From: Ctenosaura bakeri
Taxonomy: Eukaryota; Chordata; Lepidosauria; Squamata; Iguanidae
Direction: 5' to 3'
Length of the DNA: 64,000 nucleotides
Assembly (NCBI GenBank): GCA_948474755.1
Contig: CAOLHI010000963.1
Span: forward strand, 406,818-470,817
Shown: positions 33,300-44,399 of the stretch, piece after piece
Position numbering within the stretch: position 1 is the stretch's first letter
Layout: every line of letters begins with the position of its first letter
The notes under the pieces: generated by a model
The model's input: the letters and a program-made list of their open reading frames with translations, nothing else
What the model was told of the DNA's origin: nothing
The model's database searches: none
Made by a program: the position numbers and the translations under genes

Positions 33300-33960
33300 T
33301 CATAGCCAGGGAAACGCTGGACAATGGACTTAGAGATGTCCCTCAACAATTTAACATTTAGAAACAATAGCACCCAAAACTGCTTCCATGGAATGACTCA
33401 TTGTTTTTGACCTTCTTCCTTTGTCCACTGAAATTGCCGGTTTGTCCCCTTACCTGCCCCACCATTAAGGAGCTATCACAATTCCCATCAGTCCCTTTGT
33501 CACCTAATTCTGAAGCCATTAGCTCATTCTGGACCCCACTGTCTGCTCTGCCAGACAATGAATAACACCTTCTCCCTCAGGATGGAAAAAGAGTATTTAA
33601 ACCCTGACTTCATACCATATAACTCATAGTACTTTTGGTATACTGGCCATCACTCTGCCACTCTGATTCCTGATCTGGTACTACCCTTGGATCCTTGGAC
33701 TGAGCCACAGCACTTTGTCTTTTCACTTCTGGATAGGCAAATATCACCCACATCACTCTAAACTCTTGATATCCAAAGCTTTCTTCCCTTTTCCTTCAGT
33801 TAGCCTTGTGTGATTGTGATGACATGTGGATCTTGTATGTGTGTGGTTGTTAATTCCCCCAATAAAAGAAACAAGCTTACTTTTGAATCTCCAGCCAGTA
33901 TTTCCTTGCATTAGTACTGGTATACAAATGGTGTAAAAGATCTTGTAAGGTTACCTACCC
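33300..33960 (+). mobile_element. Possible LTR, ends not defined
   Basis: Has a TATA-like 'gagtatttaaaccc' (33591-33604) and, 270 bp later, 'aataaaag' (33861-33868) in C/T-rich DNA, an order expected of an LTR promoter and polyadenylation signal. I could not find TG...CA ends with a matching duplication, so this is tentative. Confidence 0.3.
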
Positions 33961-34393
33961 GCCTCTTGAAGGCCTCCTCTTTGAGCTGATATTCCCCACT
34001 GTCTCACGAAGGCACTAGCATCGTCTGAGTCACCCATATTTTGAGATAACATACTGCTAGTATATCCTCTATGCAATTAAAACCAACCAAGCTGTTGGCC
34101 ACTGCTACATTTTGTAGTAAATTCTGTGATTTAAGTGTGCCTGGAATGAAGTAGTTTCTTTTAAGTGTCACTGATCTCCCATCAGTTAGCTTCGTTGAGT
34201 CCTTGTACTATGAGAGAGATGGGCAATTGCACCAGGGGCAGGGGCCAATTTTCACTCTGTGTATTCTGTGCACTAGATGGGTATGTTTCCTTCCACCAAA
34301 AAAAATCACTTTTGGTTTGGGCCAATTTTCAGCAATTTGGGCAGAACAGAGGTTGTGAGAGGTATAGAAAGCTAAACCACCACATTTTGAGGG
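33961..34393. other. No gene seen; possible CR1/L3-like fragment
   Basis: 'ttttgtagtaaattctgtga' with its surroundings resembles the CR1/L3-type fragments at 8110 and 12540. The 122-codon frame at 34165-34533 has no motif and overlaps the next SINE. Confidence 0.35.
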
Positions 34394-34572
34394 AACCAGT
34401 GTGGTGTAATGGTCTGAATGTTCGATTAGGATCAGCGCGCAAATTTCCACTCAGCCATGGAATTCAACTGAGTGGCTTTGGGCAAGTCATATTCTTTCAT
34501 CCTTTGAGGAAGACAATGGCAAACCTATTGTGAATTCTTGCCAATAAACCTATAATAAGATCACTAAAAGTC
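34394..34572 (+). mobile_element. tRNA-derived SINE, diverged
   Basis: Begins 'accagtgtggtgtaatggtc' and contains 'tcagccatggaattcaactg' and 'gtggctttgggcaagtcat'. It ends near 'agatcactaaaagtcag'. Same family as 20402. Confidence 0.75.
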
Positions 34573-35210
34573 AGATTTCCAGGAGTATTTTTCACTTTTA
34601 AAACAATCACTCAAAATAATTTATTAGGAGTCTCTGAGGGTATACCTTGTGGTTTTTGAGGTCCACAGAAATGGTGCTATAGACTACATGTTAGCCAGGA
34701 CCTACACAACCGCCTGTACACCACACATAATTTTGTACACTACTGTCATGTCTGTCCTTTTTTTCCCTTTTTCTAAGATCAAATCACTATCAAATACCAA
34801 TCTGATCCCAAAATGCAGGGCTGAAACAGAGCCACATGCAAGTTTTGTTGCTAATGTGGCTCTGATATCTGTGTGACTTCCTGAGTGATACCAGCATGAA
34901 GCCCTCCCATTTTCTCAGTGGTGCTACAGAACAAAGCTTTTCATACCTTTCCTTCATCTGCTGAATAGGTGTCAGCTACAGGGGAAAAAATCTAACACAC
35001 AAAGAAAGATTATTGGCTCGTGTAGTACTCTCTCGGGGTTTGTTTCAAAGGCCCTGATGATATTTCCAATGATGCAAAGTTTTAAGAAGAATGATTTGAG
35101 ATCTGTGTGATCTGTGTGAAAGAATTCACTCCTCTGGCACTCCTACAAAAGCTATTATCATAATATAGGTCCTCATCCTTCAGTATGATTAATGCATGCT
35201 TTCACACTCA
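34573..35210. other. No gene seen
   Basis: Unique sequence with scattered short frames. Nothing recognised. Confidence 0.4.
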
Positions 35211-35847
35211 GGCCCTTTTCGCACGGGCCTTCTCTCGCGCGACAGCCCCATGAGCCTCGCGGGAGTGGGAGCGTCGCTCCGCACGATGCACTCCCACTTC
35301 CGCCGGGCTCACGGGGCTGAAGTGGCACGAGCGCGGGTTTTTTGATTTTTGCTTCGGAGCGAAAATCACCCGTGCTCATGCAACGCTCCCGGCGCCCGCG
35401 CGCACTTACCTCTTGTGCAGAGCATCGGGGAGCCGGCCGGGTCGCGCTTCCTTCCCTCCGCCCCTGCGGAAGGAAGGAAGGGGCGCTAGCGCGATGGACG
35501 CAACACGTCCTGCTTCGTGCGCGTGGGGGGGCGGACGCGACAAGCTCCTTTCTCGCGCGCGCGGGGGGGATGGATGGGACAAGCTCCTTTCTCTCGCGCA
35601 CGGGGGGGATGGACGGGACAGGCTCCTTTCTCACGCGCAGGGGGGATGGACGGGACAGGCTCCTTTCTCGCGCGCACGGGGGGACGGACGGACGCGCGAG
35701 CCGCTGCCGCCTCCAGGAGGCTGCCGCTTCCCTGCTCGTTCCTTCGCTTGCGGAAGGAAGGAGGGGGAAGCGGCAGCCTCCCGGAGAAGGCTTCTTGCGC
35801 GAGCCGCCCTCCTCCATCGCGCGAGCGCCGGCGCTGCGAAAAGGGTC
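35211..35847. mobile_element. GC-rich Harbinger-like MITE (copy A3)
   Basis: 637 bp with ends GGCCCTTTTCGCAC and GACCCTTTTCGCAGC and a TCA duplication (35208-35210, 35848-35850). The interior is very rich in CpG and holds a minisatellite. No reverse transcriptase or transposase is encoded. The long frames on both strands (35173-35971) arise from GC content. It would be scored as a CpG island by base composition. Confidence 0.85.
35528..35685 (+). repeat. GC-rich minisatellite, four units of about 38 bp
   Basis: Four units built on 'ggacgggacaggctcctttctcgcgcgca' plus a run of G (starting near 35528, 35569, 35609 and 35645), wholly inside copy A3. Confidence 0.8.
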
Positions 35848-35850
35848 TCA

Positions 35851-36905
35851 GACTCTGTAATTGTGGGAAAGTACAGCTTTTGTGTGGCAGATCAGAAGCA
35901 TACATCACAAGATGCTTGTGAGGTTGTCCAGATTTAAGAATCAAGTAGAAGGAAAATGTGAAACAACACAAATTTACCAGGCTTATTCAGACATGCTACT
36001 TATTCTGTGATTCATTTTCTTATAAAATTAGAATTTACACTGTGGAAAACTGTGTTAACCCTAAGGAACATATGAAAGAAAAGAAAATATCCCTTTGGTT
36101 TTTACATCTTAAATTTTTATATGTTGAACGCGTTGTGCAACCAGATAACAAGCAATGCCTGCTGAAAGTTCTTCTATCTGACAACCATAGACAGGAAAAG
36201 AATGCCACTGTGAAACTGAGAACTAACAGATTCCCATATCTTCATATCAACCTGCTCATATACTGTATTCATCTTTGGTGGCCATTCTCCATGGACCTCT
36301 CATTGTCTGAGATGAAGTAGGTGGTCATCTGGAACACCCTTACTACAGAATTTTCCCTCACCCACAAGACCCTGGTATATACACACTCATGTCTTATAGA
36401 TTGCAGGCAAAGCACTTTTATATATTTCTAGAGCAGTTTTTCCCTACCCTGGTGACCTATCAATGTTCTGGACTACAACTCCCACCATCCACAGACTGCC
36501 TTGGGGAAGGCTGTGCTGGGATCCTGTTACTTGTTTGTCTGTTTTAACTTTTATTTTCCCATTTCACTCTGCTTATTTGATCTTTTTTGCATGTTGTCTT
36601 TGTTTTCTGCAACATGTTTTTGTGTTTTTTATGTCACCCTAGAATTTGTTCAAAGGCAATATCAACATTTATTAAAGAAATAATTGCAATGTTAATCTCT
36701 TTACGACTGATGGATCAAGGGATGAGATGCAATGGAAGTGGGGCTCTTCCTAGCTGGAGGTCTTCAAAAAATGCATGCACAGCTATCTATTAGAGATTAC
36801 TCAAGCTATGAGTAGCTCATGGACCAAGCCAGTGGAACCCCCCCCCACTGTTTCAGAGTAAGGTTCTCCCCCATCCTGCCCCTGAGCCACTGCTGGCTCA
36901 AGGTC
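35851..36905. other. No gene seen; repeat fragments
   Basis: At 36435-36515 'tttttccctaccctggtga...ctggactacaactcccacca' looks like half of a hAT-type MITE. 36190-36400 may be an L2-related remnant. Other sequence is unique and AT-rich. Confidence 0.35.
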
Positions 36906-37444
36906 TGTCATGCCCTGCTTTCAGGACCTAGACATAAGCTCTAACTCAGAGACTAAAACAGCAAAACCTGCTGAACAGGAGGAGACAGCACCACCCACCC
37001 CAGAGATAGAACAGGGGGCAGTGCTGGCTCCAGCAGAGAGCCCTGCCCCTTCTGACACAGAAGATAACTTACCTATACCCACCTTTGCTGAGCATAGATA
37101 TCAAAAGGAAAGCGTATGCAGATCTCAATGAATTTATAACAGACAGCAGTTAATAAGGCACCAGCTGCATTAAGCTGTGAATTTATAAAAGCTCAGCCAT
37201 TCCCCTTCAGAACTTGTCGGTGATTAACTGACTGTTTCTTCTGCTGTGTCTCTGACCTCTGATTTAGAATTGTATTGACTGTGCTTTGATTTGTGGATAT
37301 TGCTGGAAATGTTGTTATGCTTCATATTTGTTTCAAGTCTGTTTTCCTACTAGATTAAACTAAAGAATCACATTTTGAAACTGTTGTTTGCTGCCGGCTC
37401 CTATCAGCTGCTTGTTGTCTGACTGCCCGGACTGAAAGAGGACA
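36906..37444 (+). mobile_element. Solo LTR (gypsy or retroviral type), copy 1
   Basis: 539 bp starting TGTCATG and ending GGACA, flanked by AGGTC (36901-36905) and AGATC (37445-37449), a 4/5 match to a 5-bp duplication. A TATA box 'tttataaaag' lies near 37185 and 'attaaa' near 37353. No primer-binding site or internal genes follow, so it is a solo LTR. The first 225 bp are an open frame rich in Glu, Pro and Ala (36910-37131). Confidence 0.65.
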
Positions 37445-37557
37445 AGATCTGTCTTTCCTACACCATGCAGACAATTGGACAGAAGATCTACTAGTTCTCT
37501 CCAGCAAAATGATTCAGTTTTCTAAGGGACAGCCACTTACCCTTCTTCATTTCACAG

Positions 37558-37870
37558 ATTAAAACCAGGCCAAGCAACATCAGATTATGGTCAAGATGAC
37601 AAACAACACTTTGCTTTTGCCTGAGCCTACTGGGAAGGAAAGCTTCCACTCCCTTCTCTCTCTCCCCACCAAGTTAATTGAGTGCAAATTACTTTTGCAC
37701 TTTGAACTAAGTTTGCAGCAATTGAAGTAACTTAAGGACAATGGGGGAAAGTGGAGAAAGGAGAGAGAAATGAGACATTTTAAAATCAGCTGAAAAAAAT
37801 GGAATGAGAAAGGATTGATTGTGACCATTCCTGCCAAATCAGGACAGCTGGAACGTATGTAACAAAGAAA
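37558..37870 (+). repeat. Interspersed repeat of unknown class (copy 1 of 2)
   Basis: Aligns along its length with 51605-51975. Shared segments are 'gaggtcaagatgacaaa'-like, 'tttgcttttgc', 'ctccctcc'-type, 'ttgaact.a', 'attttaa...agctgaaaaa' and 'cctgccaaatcagga.agctg'. Same strand in both. No ends or coding content identified. Confidence 0.65.
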
Positions 37871-39180
37871 CATGTGGCTATGACATATTTACGACTGGTA
37901 GATTTATTATTCTTGTAGACTCCAATCGATTTCTTCAAATGTGTGACTTGTAAACTTAGAAGTTCCGGTGTGTATAAATACCTGAACCTCTGAAATTATA
38001 ATCCATGGCCTAAATCCAGTTCTTAGCCCCAACTACAGTAGTCCCACTGAGTCAATAGGAATTTGGTAAATCAACACTTATATAAGTTATATTATTTGAA
38101 TAGGTCTATTCTAATTTATGCCCATGCTTCTGATGAAGTAGATTTCAACCGATGTAAGCTCATGCTACAATTAAAGTTAGCCTTAAAAAAAAAATCACAA
38201 TAATCTTTCAGTGACTCTAAGAAACAGTCACCACAGGTCAGATTACAATTTCATATCCACCAAATTGTGAAGCTTTTTTCATGGAGTCAGGTCACAGATC
38301 ATCATACAATAATTTGGATGGCGTCTTTCAGACAATGGAAAATCAAATAATGAAAACTGATGTGAAAACAAGCCCTTATACATGCTTGCATATATTTATA
38401 TGCGCAGATGTTTAGTGCCTGATCTGTCAGTAAAGGCACATTCTGTTCAAAACCTATACATTCCTTATGCTGTAACTGATCCCCTAATACCTATGGCATT
38501 TGAAACATGTAGCAATCTTGACAGGTATAGCATGTTCTGATGATTCATTTGTGCATGATCTCTGGAAGACAATTGCTTTCAAATAGTTGTCTGCAAGGTT
38601 CTTCTTTATTCTCTTCAAGGCAGGAAAGAAAAATACATCTATAATCTTATTCTCTTGGCAGCAAGATGGTAAGAAGTGAAATGAAATATGACACACATAT
38701 GGACACTACCTGCTCACTGAGCAAACTTTGATAATTCATTTTTTTCTTAAAGGAAAAAAAAGTGAAAATGTATCAGGATGTTCTCTAAGTGGCTATAAGA
38801 AAAATGGAAATGGCCATCTTTTCAAAGAGCTTGGCAAAGTACGTAATGTGCTCTGGAGAGAAAAAGGATAGCCCTAGAGATGAAACAAGCTACAAACAAG
38901 GGAGGTTCAGAGAGGTCAAACACAATGTGCCACACATATCAGTTGGAAACAACTTTTAAATGATTTAAAAAGTGCTTTAAAAAGCTAGAAACTCTGTGCC
39001 ATAAAATTCTTCCTAATTTATCTTCCAGAAAAGTAAGAGAATGTTTATAACTATCTTCAGTAGGAGGGGACAGCTTGTAACTAACTCTAAAATACTATCT
39101 GCAGCAGTGTGGAGAGACTCCCCAACATGTTACCAGATGGAAGTGTTAGTGCTAGAAGGGAAAATTTGATTGTTATAGCG
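37871..39180. other. No gene seen; old repeat fragments
   Basis: 38020-38110 has the 'cccaactacagtagtcccactgagtcaat' theme of 11275. 38130-38185 has 'tctgatgaagtagatttcaa', shared with 26430 in reverse. The rest is unique. Confidence 0.4.
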
Positions 39181-39583
39181 GATTGCTTATATACCTGGCA
39201 TTGCCTGGTATTTTAATTTCTCATAAGTGATACTTGTTAGAAAGGTTTGAGATCCTGTGTCTCTAAGTCCCCAAACTGCCTTGTCCAGTACCTGTGACTT
39301 TTCCCCATATTCCCCAATCCAATCTGTATTCAGAGTTATTAACATACAGAGGTTGGGTTCCTGGGGGAATACACTGACCTTCTCCTGCTGCTAGGTCTCA
39401 TCTCAAGAGCTCTCTGGCTAAGAATTCTAAAGGCCCCTTCCTAAACTACCAACCCCAGAATTCCATAGAATCTTCGCAGGCAGCCAATCATATGAGGTCT
39501 TCTCACCTAACACAGCCAATCATTTGAGGTCTTTGCCTGCCTGACACAGGCAAACTCACAAACTTTGACTTTTATATATCGGA
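39181..39583 (-). mobile_element. Non-autonomous Helitron-like element, copy 1
   Basis: On the minus strand the 5' end is TCCGATATATAAAAGTCAAA. The 3' end is a hairpin TACCAGGCA/TGCCAGGTA followed by AT-rich bases, as in Helitrons (5' TC, 3' hairpin then CTRR). The terminal CTRR is worn. No flanking duplication is expected or seen. It contains about 75 bp related to the palindromic MITE (39405-39475). Homologous to 52110-53275. Confidence 0.6.
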
Positions 39584-40299
39584 TAAGTAATAAGATAAGA
39601 GATAAGACATAAGATCACAGATTAGAGATAAGAGCAAGATTTCCTCTCTTGTACTTCTAACAGTCTTAACTGGGAAGGCTAGCAGTGCTTGGAGATTCCT
39701 TGCTCATATCCTGTAATGGTCAGCATAGGTAACAAAGGGAATAATCTTCACCCAACCTGCATTCTCCGCAGTAGCATACATTGCACTAATATTCTCTCCA
39801 AGCTGTCACAAAAGCTTGGCTCAGGGCCAATGGCAAGTTTCAGGGCAGGGCTAGAAAAATGCCATCTAGTGCAGTCAGCCCCACTGCCACTTTGTCTCTT
39901 CCCCCGATGGACAGACTGGTGATGGTGCAATGACACAAAGCAGTGGTACCATCAGTGTATGCACTGGGAACCTTCAATCACTTGCCATTTTGAAATTTCA
40001 ATGTTTCTTTATTTCATGGCATTGTGGAAACATCAGAATGGAACCTGTATAACAGATTGCTTCTTGAAGAAATACAGAGCAGGAACACATCCAGGAAGGG
40101 ACAGTTTTCCTTCCTGAGGATACCAGATGCTGCTGCCTGTCCTGGTGGATATGCTCAGCGCAGTGGCGGCTAGTAATTCCTATGTAATGAACCCCCCCTC
40201 GGTTTTAACATTAACTTTAAAGGAGCTATCAAATGCACTGAATAGAGATTAATGCTAGAGTTCACCACCTTGGTTTGCTCATGACCAGCTATAGCCGTT
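39584..40299. other. No gene seen
   Basis: Simple 'gataagagataagacataaga' repeats at 39583-39632, then unique sequence. The frame at 39689-39936 has no motif. Confidence 0.4.
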
Positions 40300-40545
40300 C
40301 CTGAATTGAGATAGCTTCATCTCAGCAACTTATGCTCAGTTAACATCTCTGATAGACTTCTGCAGTCTGCTAATCTCAGGGCTATCCCTAGAGACAGTTT
40401 GAAAGCTGCAGCTAGTATAGAGTGCAGAGGCCAAGTTGCTGGCAGGAACAGCAAGAAGAGATCATACCTTCCCAATCCTGAAATAATGGCACTGGCTGCA
40501 AAAAAGTTATGAGCCCAATTTAAGGTTTTGCTCAAATTACTGGGA
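40300..40545 (+). mobile_element. L2-like LINE reverse transcriptase relic
   Basis: 'ctcagcaacttatgctcagttaacatc' through 'aggccaagttgctggcagga' to 'gcactggctgcaaaaaagttatgagcccaatttaaggttttgct' follows the order of the L2 domain just upstream of the part found at 63437. Frameshifted and partial. Confidence 0.5.
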
Positions 40546-41457
40546 ACCAAATAATTTGGGCATCCTTACTGCCAATTTAAGATGAGGAGACATACCTTCC
40601 TTGATGTCTCATCCATTGCAAATACCGTGGGAGTGGTTGAGAGATTGCTTGCAGAGTGTGGCTAGTGCCCTTGGTTTCTTCCTTTCCTAATTACAAAGGA
40701 AACAGTGTATGGTCCTTGGTCACAAATGAAAGCTGCTGTCATATTATTGGTCAGAAAAGAAATCTTTAAGTCTGTTGAGTTGACCAGTAGATAGATTAAA
40801 ATCTACTGATTTGCACAGATCAAAAGATATCAATGAGACTGGGTAATTTTTCCTGCCCTCCTTCTCCTTCTCCTCCTCCTCATCCCTTGATAGCCACTTC
40901 AAAATAATAAATTAGGTTTTCAATATCTCCCCTAGCTTCTTTACTCTTTACTCCTAGCTTCTTTTAAAGCATGTTACCATTAATTTTTAAGACTCCCGTT
41001 TTTTGATATGTAGTGAATGGCACATAACAAAAAGAATGTCTTTCTTTGACTCCATGGAGAATGCTGATATAATTTGAGCACCATGAAATTTAACTATGTA
41101 CATTTCAATAGGGCCCCCTGGTGGACTGCTTGTAACAGAGAGACACTGATGAAGAATGAACCCCTTTAGCTTCCTTGTTCTTAATGCAAGATATTCTTTC
41201 CTCTCTGTTTTGGAATCCATCTTGATTAAGCTAGACATTTACACATTCCCAAAAAAATTTTAAAAAACAAAACAATGGAAGCATACAGCAAAAGAAGACA
41301 CTAATTTGGATTATATTTTTCCTGTGGCAACTTACATCTATGAATTCATATTCAGAAATAATAATTATGATTTAAAGAAGAACATAATGCATCTCACCTT
41401 TATGAGGAAAACTGTGACTAGAATTCCTATTCACTGGATCTTCACAGGAATTCTTAG
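40546..41457. other. No gene seen
   Basis: Unique sequence with a (CTC)n run at 40859-40880. No exon or repeat recognised. Confidence 0.4.
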
Positions 41458-42108
41458 AATCATAAAAACATAGAGTTGGAAGAAACCACAATGGCCATTG
41501 AGGCCAACTCGCTGCAATGAAGGAACAAACACGCAAAGCATCCCCAGCAAATGGCCATCTAGCCTCTGCTTAAAAAACCCCAAAGAAGGTGACTCAACCA
41601 CATGCCAAGGTAGTATATTCCTCTACCAAACAGCTCTTACTGTCAGGAAGTTCTTCTAGTGTTTAGGTGAAATCTCTTTTTCTGTAGTTTAAATCCATTG
41701 CTCCATGTCCTAGTCTCTGGTGCAGCAGAAAACAAGCTTGCTCCATCTTCAACATGACATCTCTTCAAATATTTAAACATGGCTATCATGTCTCCTCTTA
41801 GCCTTCTTTTTGTCAGGCTAAACATATCTAGCTCCCTAAGCCTATCGTCATAAGGCATGACTTCCACACTCTTGACCATTTTGGTTGCCCTCCTCTGGAC
41901 ACGTTCCAGCTTGTCAATATCCTTCTTGAACTGTGGTGCCCAGAACTGGACACGGTATTCCAGACGAGGCCTAACCAAAGTGGAACAAAGTGTTATTATT
42001 ACTTCCCTTAATCTTGACACTATACTCCTGTTGATGCAGCCCAGAACTGCATTGGCTTTTTTAGCTGCTGCATTACACTGTTGACTCATGTTCAGCTTGA
42101 CTGCATAC
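41458..42108 (-). mobile_element. CR1 LINE 3' end with open reverse transcriptase C-terminus
   Basis: The minus strand carries a 148-codon open frame (42089-41643) of CR1 pol. The landmarks are 'NAVLGCINRSIVSR', 'LVRPRLEYRVQFWAPQFKKD', 'KLERVQRRATKMV', 'YDDRLRELDMFSLTKRRLRG' and 'MIAMFKYLK'. CR1 3' UTR follows, down to 'gagttggaagaaacc' and the AATCATAA terminus on plus. It is 5'-truncated, as usual for CR1, and so immobile. This is the cleanest CR1 copy in the window, and its 'ccatgtcctagtctctgg' is the empty site for the insertion at 52587. Confidence 0.92.
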
Positions 42109-42330
42109 TATGTGATGAGCAGGCATGTAGCTAAAGGTAAGAAGCAACTGACCATGGATTTTATTCTCATGCCTTCATCAAAGGACTTTTTCCATGAAGC
42201 AAATGCAAGCTTCATGAGTCCATGGATAGTAAAAAAAAACTTACTTCCCCATCATGGCCTCCACAGACAGATGCAGCTTGACCCAGGAGTCAGCTTAGGA
42301 GGCTGGATCCCTTCCCAACCTGTGGTAGCT

Positions 42331-42520
42331 TGTTGTTGTTTTTGTTGTTGTGTGCCTTTAAATCATTTCTGACTTATGATAACCCTTAAAATGAACCTAT
42401 CACAGGGTTTTCTAGGGCTAAGAGTGTGTGCTGCACCAAAGTCACCCAGTGGGTTTTCATGGCCAAGTGTAAAATAGACCCTGGTCTCCAGGGTCATAGT
42501 CCAACGCTCAAACCACTATA
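42331..42520 (-). mobile_element. tRNA-derived SINE
   Basis: On plus it begins with the reverse of the tail ('gttgttgtttttgttgttg', 'tgtgcctttaaatcatttctg'). It continues through 'aaagtcacccagtgggtttt' to 'ctctggagacc...tttgagcg' in reverse at the head. Confidence 0.8.
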
Positions 42521-42649
42521 CCTTTCCAGTTCCAGTGGTAACTATACCCCATACCTAGAGGCATATCTAGGGTTGGGCAACTGGGGCATGTGCCTCAGGC
42601 ACCAATGCCAAAAAAGAGGAACCCACCCCACCTTCCTGCTGGGTCTGGC

Positions 42650-43010
42650 CCACCACTTCCCCACACCCCCTGGTGTGGGGGAAGCAGTGGCAGCAGCAGC
42701 CCTCCCACCCACCGCTGCCCCACTGCCTACCACCACTCCACTCCCCTCCCTGCCAGGATCCTTCCAGGCCTGGTGTGTGGGAAGCAGTGGTGGTGGCAGC
42801 AGCTCTTCTATTCACCACCCCTGTTCCCACCCCCGCCCACTGCCCCCCCCCCCCCGTCCACTGCCCCCCACCCCCGCCCACTGCCCCCCACCCCCGCCCA
42901 CTGCCCCACCCCTGCTGGCATTCTTCCTGGCCCAGTGTGGGAGAGTGGTGGTGGCAGCAGCAGCCCTCCCATCCATCATTTTACTATGCTGCCCCCCCAT
43001 ACCATGCTCA
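42650..43010 (+). repeat. C-rich minisatellite region
   Basis: Three diverged copies of 'ctggtgtgggggaagcagtggcagcagcagccctcccaccca' (near 42669, 42769 and 42930), with a nested 21-bp repeat 'ccactgccccccacccccgcc' about four times at 42836-42905. The frames of up to 215 codons here are low-complexity Pro/Ser and not genes. Confidence 0.75.
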
Positions 43011-43068
43011 AAGTTTATGACTATTGTCCTACTGTCCTTTGTCTCAGCTTCTTCGTTTAGGCCTTACC

Positions 43069-43627
43069 TGTGATAGATGACAGCTCTGAGGTCAATGAGC
43101 AATTGATTGTGCCAGAAACACAGCCAGTGATAGACCAAACTATCTTGGAAACACCCCCATCAGCTGAAAGACAAGCTGAGGCAGCATTGCCAGTGCCAGT
43201 GGGAGAGGGAACCAGCAATGGTTTAGGGGAATTAGATTCTCCTTTGCCCCCTAGCTTCCAATCACAGTGGAGACAAGATGAGCAGCAGCTCAGAGAGAAG
43301 CTGTTTGGGCAAGATTGAGTAAGCAGAGCCATGATGAGTAACATCTGTTTTTGCCAGCATATAAGTCACTCAGCATGGCTTGCTGTTTGCTTGTAGTAAA
43401 TTGCTACTCAAGTCCACGACCCTTGTGGTCGAGCAATCTTGACCCTTTTTGGACTGAGCTTCAGCATTCTGGACCTTTTGGATTTGACCTTGACTTTGGC
43501 TCAGCTCAGCATTTCTCCTTGATCGTTTGCATTGGACACCCCCCATTGCCACCTCCTCTTGGGCAAGTACTATTGTCTTCCTTCCCTTGCTGGCAGAAAG
43601 GCATGGGCAGGGAGTTGAACTCTGACA
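43069..43627 (+). mobile_element. Solo LTR (gypsy or retroviral type), copy 2
   Basis: 559 bp beginning TGTGATAG and ending CTCTGACA, flanked by TTACC (43064-43068) and ATACC (43628-43632). A TATA-like 'catataagtcactcag' lies at about 43358. The first 250 bp are open (43070-43318, rich in Glu, Pro and Gln), as in copy 1, and the frame has the same phase relative to the LTR start. The two LTRs are otherwise dissimilar, so they belong to different families. Confidence 0.65.
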
Positions 43628-43632
43628 ATACC

Positions 43633-44399
43633 TTACAGATTAGAAGGGGAGCTTTACTGAATCACCTCCTCTTGCCTCACAACTCTGGGCAAGTGACCTT
43701 AGTGGTCCACAAGTCTGTATCCTGTCCACAGTCCTGTGTGGTAAGTCTTGGGAATCACCACTCAACATAAAGGTGCTTCAGGAAGCTCACCAAAGCTTCT
43801 GCTTACCTGATAGCTTTGTACATTGTTGCCAAACATGATCGTGTTGCTTGCTTGAACATTTGTTGCATAATAGGTGAACAAAAGCTGTCTATCAGACAAC
43901 TTTGCAGAAGATAAAAAAACAATCCCAATCATCCATAAGGGTGACCAGCTAATGTTACCAGGCAGGTAAACAGCCTTGAGGAGGGGAGGAACTGAATTAA
44001 CTCCAATGCAGCATGTCTCCCACCTCTTATATGCTCTACCTTCACTCCTTCTCATGTGAGGTATAGCCCCACCTGAGACATTCCAGGATGTTTGGAGATG
44101 TGCTCTTCAGAGCTCTAGGCAGCTACATTTTTTGGGCTTCAGTTCTCTGACTTCTAACTTCAACAAGGTAACATTCTCAGGTTCTTGTTTGGTTATAATC
44201 AATGGTCAAAACCAGAATTATGAATTGTACCTGGAAACAAATGGACAGCCAGTGGAACTGCTGCAACAATAAAATTGTGCACTCTCTGTAGCAAACCCTG
44301 ATTAACAATCTGGCTGCTGCTGTGGGAAAAGCCGTGCCTTATAATAATTCAGCAAAATCCAGCTAAAATCTTATTTTACAAAAGTTAAAAAAGTAAAAC
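43633..44399. other. No gene seen
   Basis: Unique sequence. The 97-codon minus-strand frame at 43762-44055 has no recognisable domain. Confidence 0.4.

Noticed and set aside
35173..35971. GC-rich block at 35.2-35.9 kb as a second promoter or exon
   Set aside because: It has transposon ends and a 3-bp duplication; the open frames in five phases are compositional.
42426..43073. 215-codon plus-strand open frame with Pro-rich text
   Set aside because: It covers a C-rich minisatellite and the end of a SINE.
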